20,011 nucleotides of DNA. Origin: Alphaproteobacteria bacterium UBA7314. GTDB lineage: Bacteria; Pseudomonadota; Alphaproteobacteria; MPNO01; UBA830. Numbering within the stretch: position 1 is the first letter of the stretch; each line of letters begins with the position of its first letter. The stretch is from contig DKQG01000049.1 of NCBI GenBank assembly GCA_002471575.1, forward strand, positions 1 to 20,011. The letters run 5' to 3'. The position numbers and the translations under genes were made by a program. Shown here piece after piece: positions 1 to 7,548 of this stretch. The notes beneath the pieces are model-generated. The model did not search any database, was not told the DNA's origin, and saw nothing but the letters and a program-made list of their open reading frames with translations.

Positions 1-2
1 AC

Positions 3-113
3 GTTCATAGCGACCTGAACAATCCGATTACATCCGTTATTAGCCGCTTCGAAGTATTCCGCCGGAAAACCGAAAACATTTGCCACGAAATTAGCGCCGA
101 CAAGTATCGCTAG
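3..113 (+). CDS. Possible C-terminal end of a gene cut by the left edge
   Basis: An open frame runs from the left edge and stops at TAG 111-113, giving 36 codons. The translated tail is charged and helical-looking, ending in residues like ISADKYR, and reads like a normal protein end. No family was recognised and no upstream sequence is available, so this may be chance. The following gene on the other strand ends at 317, so if this is real the two genes converge. Confidence 0.25.
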   Translation, partial: VHSDLNNPITSVISRFEVFRRKTENICHEISADKYR

Positions 114-316
114 TTGAAGGAAATGGTCGGGGCGGTGCAGCTAACCGTAAAAGGGGTTCCGTGGTCTTGGCGTGAAGCTGAATGCCTGCCGCGACCGGTT
201 CTCCATAAAAGACGAGGGTTGCCAGATGGCCAGTTCGATAATGCTGTTTGCCGATACTCTGCCGGGTCTCGACAAACTTCAGAAGCTTGAACGAAGCGCA
301 GTCTCGCGGCCTGAGC
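114..316. other. Stretch without a supported gene
   Basis: Between the putative left-edge ORF end and the amidase stop codon. A short plus-strand frame (GTG 172 to 393) overlaps the amidase 3' end and has no recognisable domain or ribosome binding site. No hairpin terminator, repeat or RNA gene was seen. Confidence 0.4.
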
Positions 317-1684
317 CTAGCTCTTCTGCAAGATTTTCTCCACGGATAGTCCGATACGGACCAGCCATTCGTCGTGCTGCGACGCCGCCATGACCATCAG
401 GCCCACCGGGCCTGTCCCCGGCGCATGGCAGGGGATCGATAACGCGCAGGTATCGAGGAAATTACCGACGGTGGTATTGCGCAACATCATGATATTCGCG
501 GCGCCGTAGGCGTCTTCATCGGCATCGAGCGGTGCGATGGCTGGGGCGACGACGGCGCAGGTCGGCATAAGTATGGCATCGAACGGTATAGCCATTTCGG
601 CAGCCCTGGCTTGGATATCGGCGCGGTTCCGATGACAATCGATTAGGTCTGCCGCAGACAGGTTTTCACCCCGCCGGATCCGGACCCATACCCGCGGATC
701 GTAGCGGTCTCTCTCTTCGTCCATGCGGGACCGGTGATGCGCGAAGGCCTCGGCGCCCAGGATACCGCCGTTGGGCATCGCGCCAGGGATTTCGTCGTAC
801 ATGGAACTGTTGACTTCCGTGACCGTAGCACCGGCCCGCGACAGTTTTTCCAGCGCACCTTCGAATGTGGACGCGACATGGTCGTCCAGATCGTCAAGCA
901 CGTAGTTCTGCGGAATACCGAACCGAAGGTTTTCGATCGGCAGCGCCTTCGGAATGACCGGGGCCCGGTTGTTGAGGATTGCATCGGTCACGATACAGCA
1001 CCCGATCGTGGGCGCTAGTGGGCCGACGCTATCGAGCGTGGAAGACAGGGGATAGACACCTTCCAGAGGAATACGACCGGTCGTCGTCTTGAAGCCGGTA
1101 ACACCGTTAACCGCCGATGGGATACGGACCGAACCGCCGGTATCCGTCCCGATCGCAACGGCGCACATGCCGTCTGCAACCGATACGCCGGCGCCCGAAG
1201 AAGACCCCCCCGGGATACGGCCTGTTTCCCGGTCCCAAGGATTGCGCGGCGTATCGTAGTGACAGTTGAGGCCCAGACCCGAATACGCGAATTCCGTCAG
1301 GTTTGTCCGCCCGACAAGCACGGCGCCGGCGGCCCGCAGCCGGGCGGTGACGATGGAATCCTTTGCCGCCGGTGCGACGTCTTCCAGCGATTTTGACCCC
1401 GCTTTTGTCTGCTGACCCTGTTCATCGAACAGATCTTTCAGAGACACCGGAATCCCTGCCAGCGGCGAGGGCACGATGCCGTTGGCCCGAGAGGCGTCTG
1501 ATGCGTCTGCCGCTGCCAGCGCGGCCTCGTCGTGCACCTGAAGGAAGGTCCGCGAACCTTCGCCCTCCGGATCATTTATCCTTGCTAGTGCTAGTTCGGT
1601 CAGCTCGCGGCTGGTCGTTTTGTTGCTCCAAAGTGCTGCCTGAAGCTCGAGGACTGGCTTCATCTGAAGGTCCATCTGGGTCAT
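317..1684 (-). CDS. Amidase signature family hydrolase
   Basis: A 455-residue amidase of the amidase signature (AS) family, which hydrolyses amide bonds in small molecules with a Ser-cisSer-Lys triad. Visible motifs are the lysine in IPVSLKDLFD (K83), the glycine/serine-rich GGSSSGAG (residues 159-166, cis-serine at S161/S162) and the nucleophile motif GTDTGGSVR with S185. The length fits AS enzymes. It is the last gene of a minus-strand operon, starting 24 bp after the cupin gene ends. Its partners (cupin, DUF2848) suggest catabolism of an amide or of a ring-cleavage intermediate rather than the tRNA amidotransferase GatA, for which no GatB or GatC is nearby. Substrate unknown. An internal Met eight codons in is a possible alternative start. 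Confidence 0.9.
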   Translation of the reverse strand: MTQMDLQMKPVLELQAALWSNKTTSRELTELALARINDPEGEGSRTFLQVHDEAALAAADASDASRANGIVPSPLAGIPVSLKDLFDEQGQQTKAGSKSLEDVAPAAKDSIVTARLRAAGAVLVGRTNLTEFAYSGLGLNCHYDTPRNPWDRETGRIPGGSSSGAGVSVADGMCAVAIGTDTGGSVRIPSAVNGVTGFKTTTGRIPLEGVYPLSSTLDSVGPLAPTIGCCIVTDAILNNRAPVIPKALPIENLRFGIPQNYVLDDLDDHVASTFEGALEKLSRAGATVTEVNSSMYDEIPGAMPNGGILGAEAFAHHRSRMDEERDRYDPRVWVRIRRGENLSAADLIDCHRNRADIQARAAEMAIPFDAILMPTCAVVAPAIAPLDADEDAYGAANIMMLRNTTVGNFLDTCALSIPCHAPGTGPVGLMVMAASQHDEWLVRIGLSVEKILQKS

Positions 1685-1708
1685 TCCCGTAGTGGCTCCG
1701 GATCTGGC

Positions 1709-2092
1709 TTACTTAGTTTCGTCGTAATAGTGGCTTTCCAGCAGGATACAGCCATCAACGGATTTGAACGGACCGTGCGGCGTTCCCGGCGGGCGGCAGG
1801 CATAAGTATCGGGATCGAAGCTTCGTCCTCCTTCGCCGTTTTCGTCATTACCGACGATTAGGTCGCCTTTGAGCTGATAGACTTCTTCCCAGTAATCGTG
1901 GGTAAAAGGCGCAGTTGTATAAACGCCGGGTTCGAACTTCAGCAGGCGCGTGCGGCAGCCGGTCTTATTCTCCTCGTCTAGGTTGCCGACGAGGATCTTC
2001 TGCTTGATGCCTTCTGGGTAACCCTCAGGTACTTCCCATTCGCCGCCCATGTCCACGGCGTAGAATTCCTTGTGCTGTTTGTTGATGGGCAT
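1709..2092 (-). CDS. Small cupin-domain protein
   Basis: A 127-residue single-domain cupin, predicted cytosolic and metal-binding. The first cupin motif is visible around FTHDYWEEVYQLKGD and the second around PPGTPHGPF, supplying His and Glu ligands. The ATG is preceded by a strong AAGGAG eight bases upstream. It lies 28 bp downstream of the DUF2848 gene and 24 bp upstream of the amidase, so the three are probably one transcript. The family includes ring-opening dioxygenases, isomerases and non-catalytic sensors, so the reaction cannot be assigned. The sequence looks intact. Confidence 0.85.
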   Translation of the reverse strand: MPINKQHKEFYAVDMGGEWEVPEGYPEGIKQKILVGNLDEENKTGCRTRLLKFEPGVYTTAPFTHDYWEEVYQLKGDLIVGNDENGEGGRSFDPDTYACRPPGTPHGPFKSVDGCILLESHYYDETK

Positions 2093-2120
2093 ATCGATGC
2101 TCCTTTGATGTTAATTGGGT

Positions 2121-2807
2121 TCAGGTAACGATGGGTAGCGCACTTACGTTGTACCCGTAGGAAATTTTTCGGCCTAGTTTGGGGTCTTCGATTTCGACGT
2201 CGAAACGATCGGCGGGCCTTATACCGCCGATGGCGGCCAGTGTGCCGCAATACATGGCCATGCCGGCGGGCAGGGCGGTCTCGCCAGGCAGGTAAAGGCC
2301 GATCAGTTCTTCCGGCGGACGCATCGCGGTGACGCCACCGTCCTGATACAGATTTTTTTCACCGTTCTCAGTGGCCCAGCTGCGCAACAGCAAATCGTCG
2401 AAGTGATTGACGACATCCGCATAACGCCATACCGATTTCGAGACCGGTTTAAGGCACATCTGCTTCGAGACCGGGACGGAATACGTCTCGACCTCCCGAT
2501 CCGTGTGGTCGGATCCCACGCCGACTAACATACCTACGTCGGTGCCGATCAGCACAAATTCGACTTCGCCAGACGATGTCGTTCCCAAAAACTGGAGGTC
2601 TTCTGCGCTGGAGAAATTCTCTGCACCGACGCGATAGAAACATGGGACGGAGCTGGGGCGAGGAACGCCGAGTTCTTCCAGTTCCTCGATGTGTTTTTCA
2701 AGAGCTTCGACATTACGGCCGGTCCAGCCCGCAATGACAAGATCATCTATCCGGACCTTTTTTGCCGTACCTTCCGGCTCGATCGTAAATTCCAGTGTGA
2801 TGGGCAC
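2121..2807 (-). CDS. DUF2848 family protein
   Basis: A 228-residue protein that I recognise as DUF2848, a family related in fold to fumarylacetoacetate hydrolase-like enzymes; no biochemical role is firmly established. Recognisable stretches include AGWTGRNVEALEKH near the N-terminus, the central IGTDVGMLVGVGSDHTD with acidic and His residues that could hold a metal, and a C-terminal PADRFDVEIEDP. The start is GTG at 2807, supported by a strong GAGGAGG just upstream. It is the first gene of the minus-strand operon with the cupin and amidase. FAH-like proteins commonly act on ring-cleavage products, which suits a catabolic role, but this is inference. Confidence 0.75.
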   Translation of the reverse strand: MPITLEFTIEPEGTAKKVRIDDLVIAGWTGRNVEALEKHIEELEELGVPRPSSVPCFYRVGAENFSSAEDLQFLGTTSSGEVEFVLIGTDVGMLVGVGSDHTDREVETYSVPVSKQMCLKPVSKSVWRYADVVNHFDDLLLRSWATENGEKNLYQDGGVTAMRPPEELIGLYLPGETALPAGMAMYCGTLAAIGGIRPADRFDVEIEDPKLGRKISYGYNVSALPIVT

Positions 2808-2965
2808 GTTTGGCTCCTCCTCGTCAGGCTGGTTAAACTACTAGCAGCAATTTACCGTGGCAACGTAGGTAGAGCAGCCGTCTATGCACTGGGCCGCGGG
2901 ATTCTGTTACCATCCGAGTTCTGCCACTGGGCGGGATTGAGGACCTTCAATGCTTACCGAACACG
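2808..2965. promoter_or_regulatory. Divergent intergenic region between two operons
   Basis: This 158-bp gap separates the minus-strand DUF2848 operon from the plus-strand transporter operon, so it must hold promoters for both. I see no convincing -35/-10 pair or strong palindrome. A GAGGA (2939-2943) followed by ATG at 2950 opens a 15-codon frame that overlaps the start of the downstream gene; it may be a leader peptide or chance. Confidence 0.45.
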
Positions 2966-3247
2966 GTGCGACCTTCACGGCAGGTTTTCGTGCCTGACAA
3001 AGCAAAATTGATCCTGATCGGGCTTGTGACTTTTAGCATCGGTTTGATTCTGCTGTCGGTCGTGCTGCTGTCAGCGGACCTGTGGCAGGTAAAGCAGTAT
3101 CTGACCCAGCTTTGTATCGGGTCCGTGTTCGTAGTGGTGGCGTATAAACTGGCATTCTCCCTGTTTAGCTGGGCAGGGCTGAAAATCGGACCGCTAGTGT
3201 TCGGTATAGATGCGATGAAGTCGGCGGCGCGGAAGCAATCGTCATGA
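2966..3247 (+). CDS. Small two-helix membrane protein, family unknown
   Basis: Up to 93 residues from GTG 2966; GTG 2990 (MPDKAK...) is an equally plausible start because neither has a clear ribosome binding site. There are two strongly hydrophobic segments, around residues 15-36 and 48-72, with a short charged C-terminal tail. The stop overlaps the ATG of the next MFS gene by 4 bp (ATGA), so translation is probably coupled. This is the first gene of the seven-gene plus operon. I do not recognise a family; an accessory subunit of the adjacent carrier is possible but unproven. Confidence 0.6.
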   Translation: MRPSRQVFVPDKAKLILIGLVTFSIGLILLSVVLLSADLWQVKQYLTQLCIGSVFVVVAYKLAFSLFSWAGLKIGPLVFGIDAMKSAARKQSS

Positions 3248-4512
3248 CACGGGACCGCACGACGCCGTCCGGCTTCAAGGTCATTCTGATAGTCTTCCTG
3301 CCTTTCGGCTGCGGTTATTACCTGTCGTACCTGTTTCGAACCATTAACGCCGTTATTTCCGAGAACCTGTCGACAGAGCTCGCTCTTGGTCCGGCCGGGC
3401 TGGGGCTGCTGACCAGTTTCTATCTGATTGCCTTCGCATCCTCACAAGTACCGCTCGGCGTGGCACTGGACCGGTATGGTCCGCGAAAGGTCAACGCGTT
3501 CCTCCTGCTCTTTGCGGCTGTTGGTGCCGCTGTTTTTGCAGCGGCGGAGTCGTTCGGCCTGCTTTTACTGGGAAGAGCACTGATCGGGTTCGGGGTGTCC
3601 GCCGCGCTGATGTCGGCTTTCAAGGCCAACGCCTTGTGGTTTCCTGCCGATCGCATACCGCTGATGAATAACCTGATCGGCGCATTTGGAGCCGTCGGGG
3701 CCGTGTCTGCGACCCGGCCGGTGGAATTACTCCTCCATACAGCCGAGTGGCGGGATATTTTCGGCGGGCTGGCGGTCATCACAGTCGTTGTTTCGCTGAT
3801 GATTCTATTGCTGGTGCCCGAAAAGAAAGAAAGCGGTCAATCGACCGAGAGTTTTGGTGAACAGTTGAAGGGCTACGGCGACGTGATACGCGACGGGTTC
3901 TTCTGGAGGGTCTCGCTGATATATGCATTCAGCTACACGGCGTTCGTATCCTACCAGACGCTTTGGGCCGATCCGTGGCTGCGCGATGTCGCTGGGTTTG
4001 GGCAGACCGAACGCGCAAACTATCTGCTAGCGATTCAGGTTGGATTTTTTGCCGGACTTTTGCTGACCGGCGCTGTAGCTGACTTGTTACGTCGAACGCG
4101 CTTCCAAGCAGTGCACGTATTCGGAACTGGCGTCCTGCTGCTGATGGGAATTCAGGTGGTGCTGGCGCTGGGCGTCACCACGGGGCTTACGGCCATCTGG
4201 TTCCTGTTCGGACTGTTGTCCTCTGCGACCTACCTCGCCTATGCCGCGCAGACGGCGCATTTTCCGGCTGATGTAACCGGCAGGGCTATCACGGCGATGA
4301 ATTTCTTCATGTTCGTGTTGGCCTTTTTTTGCCAGTGGGGGATCGGGGGTATCATTCAGTTGTTCGAGCCTAAACCTGATGGGGGATACTCGCTCACCGC
4401 GCATGCCACGGTATTGTGGATTATTATCGCTGCACAGGCGCTGTGCTATCTGAACTTCATTCTTCCGGGACTAAGGAAAAACAAGAATGGATTATCAAAC
4501 CCCCACACCTGA
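3244..4512 (+). CDS. MFS transporter (first of a tandem pair)
   Basis: A 422-residue major facilitator superfamily carrier with about twelve hydrophobic segments. The loop 2-3 motif reads GVALDRYGPRKV, the classical MFS motif A. It is clearly paralogous to the next gene, sharing GYYxSYLFRT near the N-terminus, the DRYGPRK/DKFGPRK loop and the KANxLWFP segment. One difference lies in the helix-5 region, which reads SATRPVELLL here but STTVPLELLI in the paralogue. It overlaps the upstream small ORF by 4 bp and the downstream gene by 26 bp. It is inferred to import a small organic solute, possibly the substrate of the neighbouring enzymes; substrate unknown. Confidence 0.9.
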   Translation: MTRDRTTPSGFKVILIVFLPFGCGYYLSYLFRTINAVISENLSTELALGPAGLGLLTSFYLIAFASSQVPLGVALDRYGPRKVNAFLLLFAAVGAAVFAAAESFGLLLLGRALIGFGVSAALMSAFKANALWFPADRIPLMNNLIGAFGAVGAVSATRPVELLLHTAEWRDIFGGLAVITVVVSLMILLLVPEKKESGQSTESFGEQLKGYGDVIRDGFFWRVSLIYAFSYTAFVSYQTLWADPWLRDVAGFGQTERANYLLAIQVGFFAGLLLTGAVADLLRRTRFQAVHVFGTGVLLLMGIQVVLALGVTTGLTAIWFLFGLLSSATYLAYAAQTAHFPADVTGRAITAMNFFMFVLAFFCQWGIGGIIQLFEPKPDGGYSLTAHATVLWIIIAAQALCYLNFILPGLRKNKNGLSNPHT

Positions 4513-5767
4513 GCCACCGGGCGCCAAACCGGTCTTTGTGTTGGTCCTGACCGTCCTGATGCCGTTCGGTATCGGGTATTATATGTCCTACCTGTTCCGG
4601 ACGGTGAACGCGATCATTTCGCCGCAACTAGTTTCGGATGTTGGGCTGACGCCATCGGCGCTAGGGTTCATGACGGCGGCCTATTTCATAACGTTTGCCG
4701 CCGTACAACTGCCGCTGGGTATCGTGTTGGACAAATTCGGTCCGCGAAAAGTGCAGGCGGCGTTGCTGATGGTCGCGGCGGCAGGGGCGGCGCTTTTCGC
4801 CTTCGGCGCCGACGCGGTCACGCTAATCGTCGGCCGAGGACTTATCGGTCTTGGCGTGTCGGCCTGCCTGATGGCTTCGTTGAAAGCCAACGTGCTCTGG
4901 TTTCCTAAAGAAAAGATTCCCCTAGTGAACGGCGTAATTTTTGCGTTCGGCACCATCGGTGCTTTATCAACGACTGTGCCTCTGGAGTTGCTGATCCAGA
5001 CCGTCGACTGGCGGACGGTTTTCTGCTGGTTGACCGGGGCCTCTATTGTATCCGGGCTGCTTATCCTTTTCATGGTGCCGGAACGGCCGCAGGCAACCGT
5101 CGAAACCGCGCCGGATCAATCGGCGTTCAGTATGCAACTGGCCGATCTTAAGCTGGTTTACGCCAGTCCCTACTTCTGGCGGCTAGCATTCATGGTGTTC
5201 CTGCACAACGGCGTCTTCCTGTCCTATCAGGCCTTATGGGCGGCACCATGGTTGCGCGACGTTGCGGGACTCGACCGCAGCGGCGTCGCGGACGCGATGT
5301 TTATGTTCAATATCGGCATGTTCGTCGGCGTGCTTTCGATTGGGCTGGTGGCTCAGCGGCTACAGAAACTGGGCGTACCAACAATCGTGCCGGCTGTGGC
5401 GGGCATTGGATTGTCGCTTGTGGTGCAGGTGATGTTTGCCGCCGCTTGGACCGATTACCCAGCAGTTCTGTGTCTTCTGTTCGGTTATTTCGGATCGACG
5501 TCGACGCTGGCCTACGCAGTTTTGAATCAGAAATTTCCCCAAAAACTCACCGGACGTGTCAACACGGCGCAGAATATGCTGACGTTCATCGCGGCGTTCA
5601 CGACGCAGTGGCTGGTCGGCATCATCATCGGGCTTTATCCGTCGCCGGGTGACGGGCTTTACAGCACCGACGGGCACCAGATGGCGCTGACTGTCCTGAT
5701 CATCATCGAACTGGCGGGTTTCATCTATTTTCTCTGGCCGCGAAATACGCCGGATCCGCCGCCATGA
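4487..5767 (+). CDS. MFS transporter (second of a tandem pair)
   Basis: A 426-residue MFS carrier homologous along its length to the preceding gene, implying tandem duplication. Motif A appears as GIVLDKFGPRKV. The ATG at 4487 lies inside the 3' end of the upstream gene and is preceded by AAGGAA eight bases before, supporting this start despite the 26-bp overlap. The stop overlaps the NUDIX start by 4 bp (ATGA). About twelve transmembrane segments, inner membrane. Substrate unknown; the two copies may have diverged in specificity. Confidence 0.9.
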   Translation: MDYQTPTPEPPGAKPVFVLVLTVLMPFGIGYYMSYLFRTVNAIISPQLVSDVGLTPSALGFMTAAYFITFAAVQLPLGIVLDKFGPRKVQAALLMVAAAGAALFAFGADAVTLIVGRGLIGLGVSACLMASLKANVLWFPKEKIPLVNGVIFAFGTIGALSTTVPLELLIQTVDWRTVFCWLTGASIVSGLLILFMVPERPQATVETAPDQSAFSMQLADLKLVYASPYFWRLAFMVFLHNGVFLSYQALWAAPWLRDVAGLDRSGVADAMFMFNIGMFVGVLSIGLVAQRLQKLGVPTIVPAVAGIGLSLVVQVMFAAAWTDYPAVLCLLFGYFGSTSTLAYAVLNQKFPQKLTGRVNTAQNMLTFIAAFTTQWLVGIIIGLYPSPGDGLYSTDGHQMALTVLIIIELAGFIYFLWPRNTPDPPP

Positions 5768-6207
5768 GCAGCAGGAAATATCCTGATAAGCCGGTGTGTG
5801 GTGTCGGCGTTGTGTGCCTCAAAGACGACCAGGTTTTGTTGGTGAAACGTGCGAAACCGCCGATTACTTGGCAGTGGTCGATACCGGGAGGCGGGCAGGA
5901 GCTGGGCGAGACCACCCGGGAGGCGGCCCTGCGCGAGCTGAAAGAGGAAACAGGTGTCGATGCCGAGCTGATCGGCCTGATCGATGTTATCGACACCGTG
6001 CGCGAGGATGAGGAAGGACGCATACAGTTCCACTACACGCTGGTCGATTTCGCCGCCATATGGACATCCGGCGAAGCGTTGGCCGACGATGACGTATCTG
6101 ATGCCCAGTGGGTACATTTGTCGGATTTGGAAAACAAAGGGCTTTGGTCGGAAACGATCCGTGTTATCCGCGAAGCTGTGATCATGAGAGACGAGAGGAG
6201 GGGATAA
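5764..6207 (+). CDS. NUDIX hydrolase
   Basis: A 147-residue NUDIX-fold pyrophosphohydrolase. The complete NUDIX box (G-x5-E-x7-RE-U-x-EE-x-G-U) occupies residues 43-65, from GGQELGE to RELKEETGV, with all metal-binding glutamates present. Such enzymes cleave nucleoside diphosphates linked to another moiety; the substrate here is unknown. The start overlaps the stop of the upstream MFS gene by 4 bp and the next ORF begins 1 bp after its stop, so it belongs to the same operon. Confidence 0.9.
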   Translation: MSSRKYPDKPVCGVGVVCLKDDQVLLVKRAKPPITWQWSIPGGGQELGETTREAALRELKEETGVDAELIGLIDVIDTVREDEEGRIQFHYTLVDFAAIWTSGEALADDDVSDAQWVHLSDLENKGLWSETIRVIREAVIMRDERRG

Positions 6208-6208
6208 A

Positions 6209-6565
6209 TTGGCAGACGTGTGTATCGAATATGCGTCAGAAAACTACCGGGATGACGTCGGTGCTCTAATTGTCGACATTCAGCGGGAAGATTGCGGTGT
6301 CGATATTAGCTCGGCGGAAGACCTGTTGTGGTCGATCACGAGGCGGGTCGACGCGGCGGATCACATGTTTTCCATTCCCCAGTCGAAAGGCCACCCGATA
6401 GATCCCACGGAACGGCGTACCAGCGATAGTGTGCGCGAGCTGGAGTTCACGAAATGGGGCGTCGATGCGACCAAGCCGCCGCTCCAGCATTCTGACGAAG
6501 GTGTCCGTATCGAGCGAACGCTCCCGCCGCGCCGCGGCGAGGCGAAGCTGGACGACTATTTGTGA
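6209..6565 (+). CDS. Chimeric ORF: GNAT-like N-terminus fused to UbiD-like C-terminus
   Basis: A 118-residue ORF with TTG start and an excellent GAGGAGGGG upstream. Residues 1 to about 32 resemble the opening of a GNAT acetyltransferase (YRDDVGALIVDIQRED matches the usual start of that fold). From about residue 33 onward it matches the extreme C-terminus of UbiD decarboxylases: a SSAEDLLWSITRRVD segment, then SKGHPIDP, then WGVDATKPP, and the terminal LDDYL. Neither half is a complete domain, so the product is unlikely to be an active acetyltransferase or decarboxylase. It sits in an intact operon, 1 bp after NUDIX and overlapping the next gene by 4 bp. The simplest reading is a deletion that fused two formerly adjacent genes in frame. 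Confidence 0.7.
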   Translation: MADVCIEYASENYRDDVGALIVDIQREDCGVDISSAEDLLWSITRRVDAADHMFSIPQSKGHPIDPTERRTSDSVRELEFTKWGVDATKPPLQHSDEGVRIERTLPPRRGEAKLDDYL

Positions 6566-7548
6566 CCGATACTATGCGTGCCATCGTCATTGAGCAGCCC
6601 GGCGGACGCGAGACGCTGGAAATCCATGACGATTGGCCGCGGCCGGGGCCCGCAGCGGGCAGAGTACTCATAAGAGTCATGGCATTCGGGTTGAACCGGG
6701 GCGAGATATATACGCGGCTAGGACATTCCCCCAGCGTTTGTTTTCCGCGAGTGCTCGGCATCGAATGCGTGGGTATTGTCGAAGCAGCACCCGGTACGGA
6801 ATTTGTGAAGGGACAGAGGGTTGTCGCGACGACCGGCGGCATGGGGCGTGCCTATTATGGCTCTTACGCGGAGTTCGTCTCTGCACCGGCGGCCCACGTC
6901 CATGCGGTGGAGACGTCCCTCGACTGGACACAGCTTGCCGCCATCCCGGAGGTGTTTCATACGGTATGGGGTGCACTCGTCCGCGCGCTGAATATCGAAA
7001 ATGGACAAACGCTACTTATCCGGGGTGGATCGTCTGCGGTGGGGCTGGTTGCGGCCGATTATGCCCGCGTCCATGGTCTTACCGTGATTTTTACGACGCG
7101 CGACCCATTGAAAGCGGAGCTGTTGCGAGGCTATGGAGTCGATCATGTCGTCATCGAGACCGGTCAGATAGCTCCAGCGGTGCGGGATATTATACCCGAC
7201 GGCGCCGATGCGGCGTTCGATCTCGTCGGTACGAAAGTCTTGGAGGACTCGTTCGCCTGCGTCCGGCGCGGCGGGGTTTTATGTATGGTCGGTCTGCTGG
7301 GCGGAGAGTGGGAGATCGAAAATTTCGTACCGGGCGCTGTGATCCCTTCGACGACGAAACTCACCTATTTTTCTAGCTCGGCCACACCCATGACGACCGA
7401 TGCGCTTCATATGTATCTGACCGGTTTGGAGGACGACACATATCGGATGCCGCTCGACCGAGTTTTCAAGTTTGACGAAATTCAGGAAGCCCATGCCCAC
7501 ATGGAAGCCAACTCTGCCAGCGGCAAGGTCGTGATCACTCTGTCATGA
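6562..7548 (+). CDS. Zinc-type alcohol dehydrogenase / quinone oxidoreductase family (MDR)
   Basis: A 328-residue medium-chain dehydrogenase/reductase of the quinone-oxidoreductase type, expected to use NADPH to reduce an enone or quinone. The GroES-like N-terminal half shows GLNRGEIYTRLG and PRVLGIECVGIV; the Rossmann half carries RGGSSAVGLVAADYAR. The structural zinc cysteines of true alcohol dehydrogenases are not apparent. The start is GTG 6562, overlapping the upstream stop by 4 bp; ATG 6574 (MRAIVIEQPGG) is a typical family start and a good alternative. The stop overlaps the next MFS gene by 4 bp. Confidence 0.88.
   Translation: MTDTMRAIVIEQPGGRETLEIHDDWPRPGPAAGRVLIRVMAFGLNRGEIYTRLGHSPSVCFPRVLGIECVGIVEAAPGTEFVKGQRVVATTGGMGRAYYGSYAEFVSAPAAHVHAVETSLDWTQLAAIPEVFHTVWGALVRALNIENGQTLLIRGGSSAVGLVAADYARVHGLTVIFTTRDPLKAELLRGYGVDHVVIETGQIAPAVRDIIPDGADAAFDLVGTKVLEDSFACVRRGGVLCMVGLLGGEWEIENFVPGAVIPSTTKLTYFSSSATPMTTDALHMYLTGLEDDTYRMPLDRVFKFDEIQEAHAHMEANSASGKVVITLS

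Noticed and set aside
2950..2997. 15-codon leader ORF before the small membrane protein
   Set aside because: It has a GAGGA box, but there is no attenuator-like structure or codon run to support a regulatory peptide.
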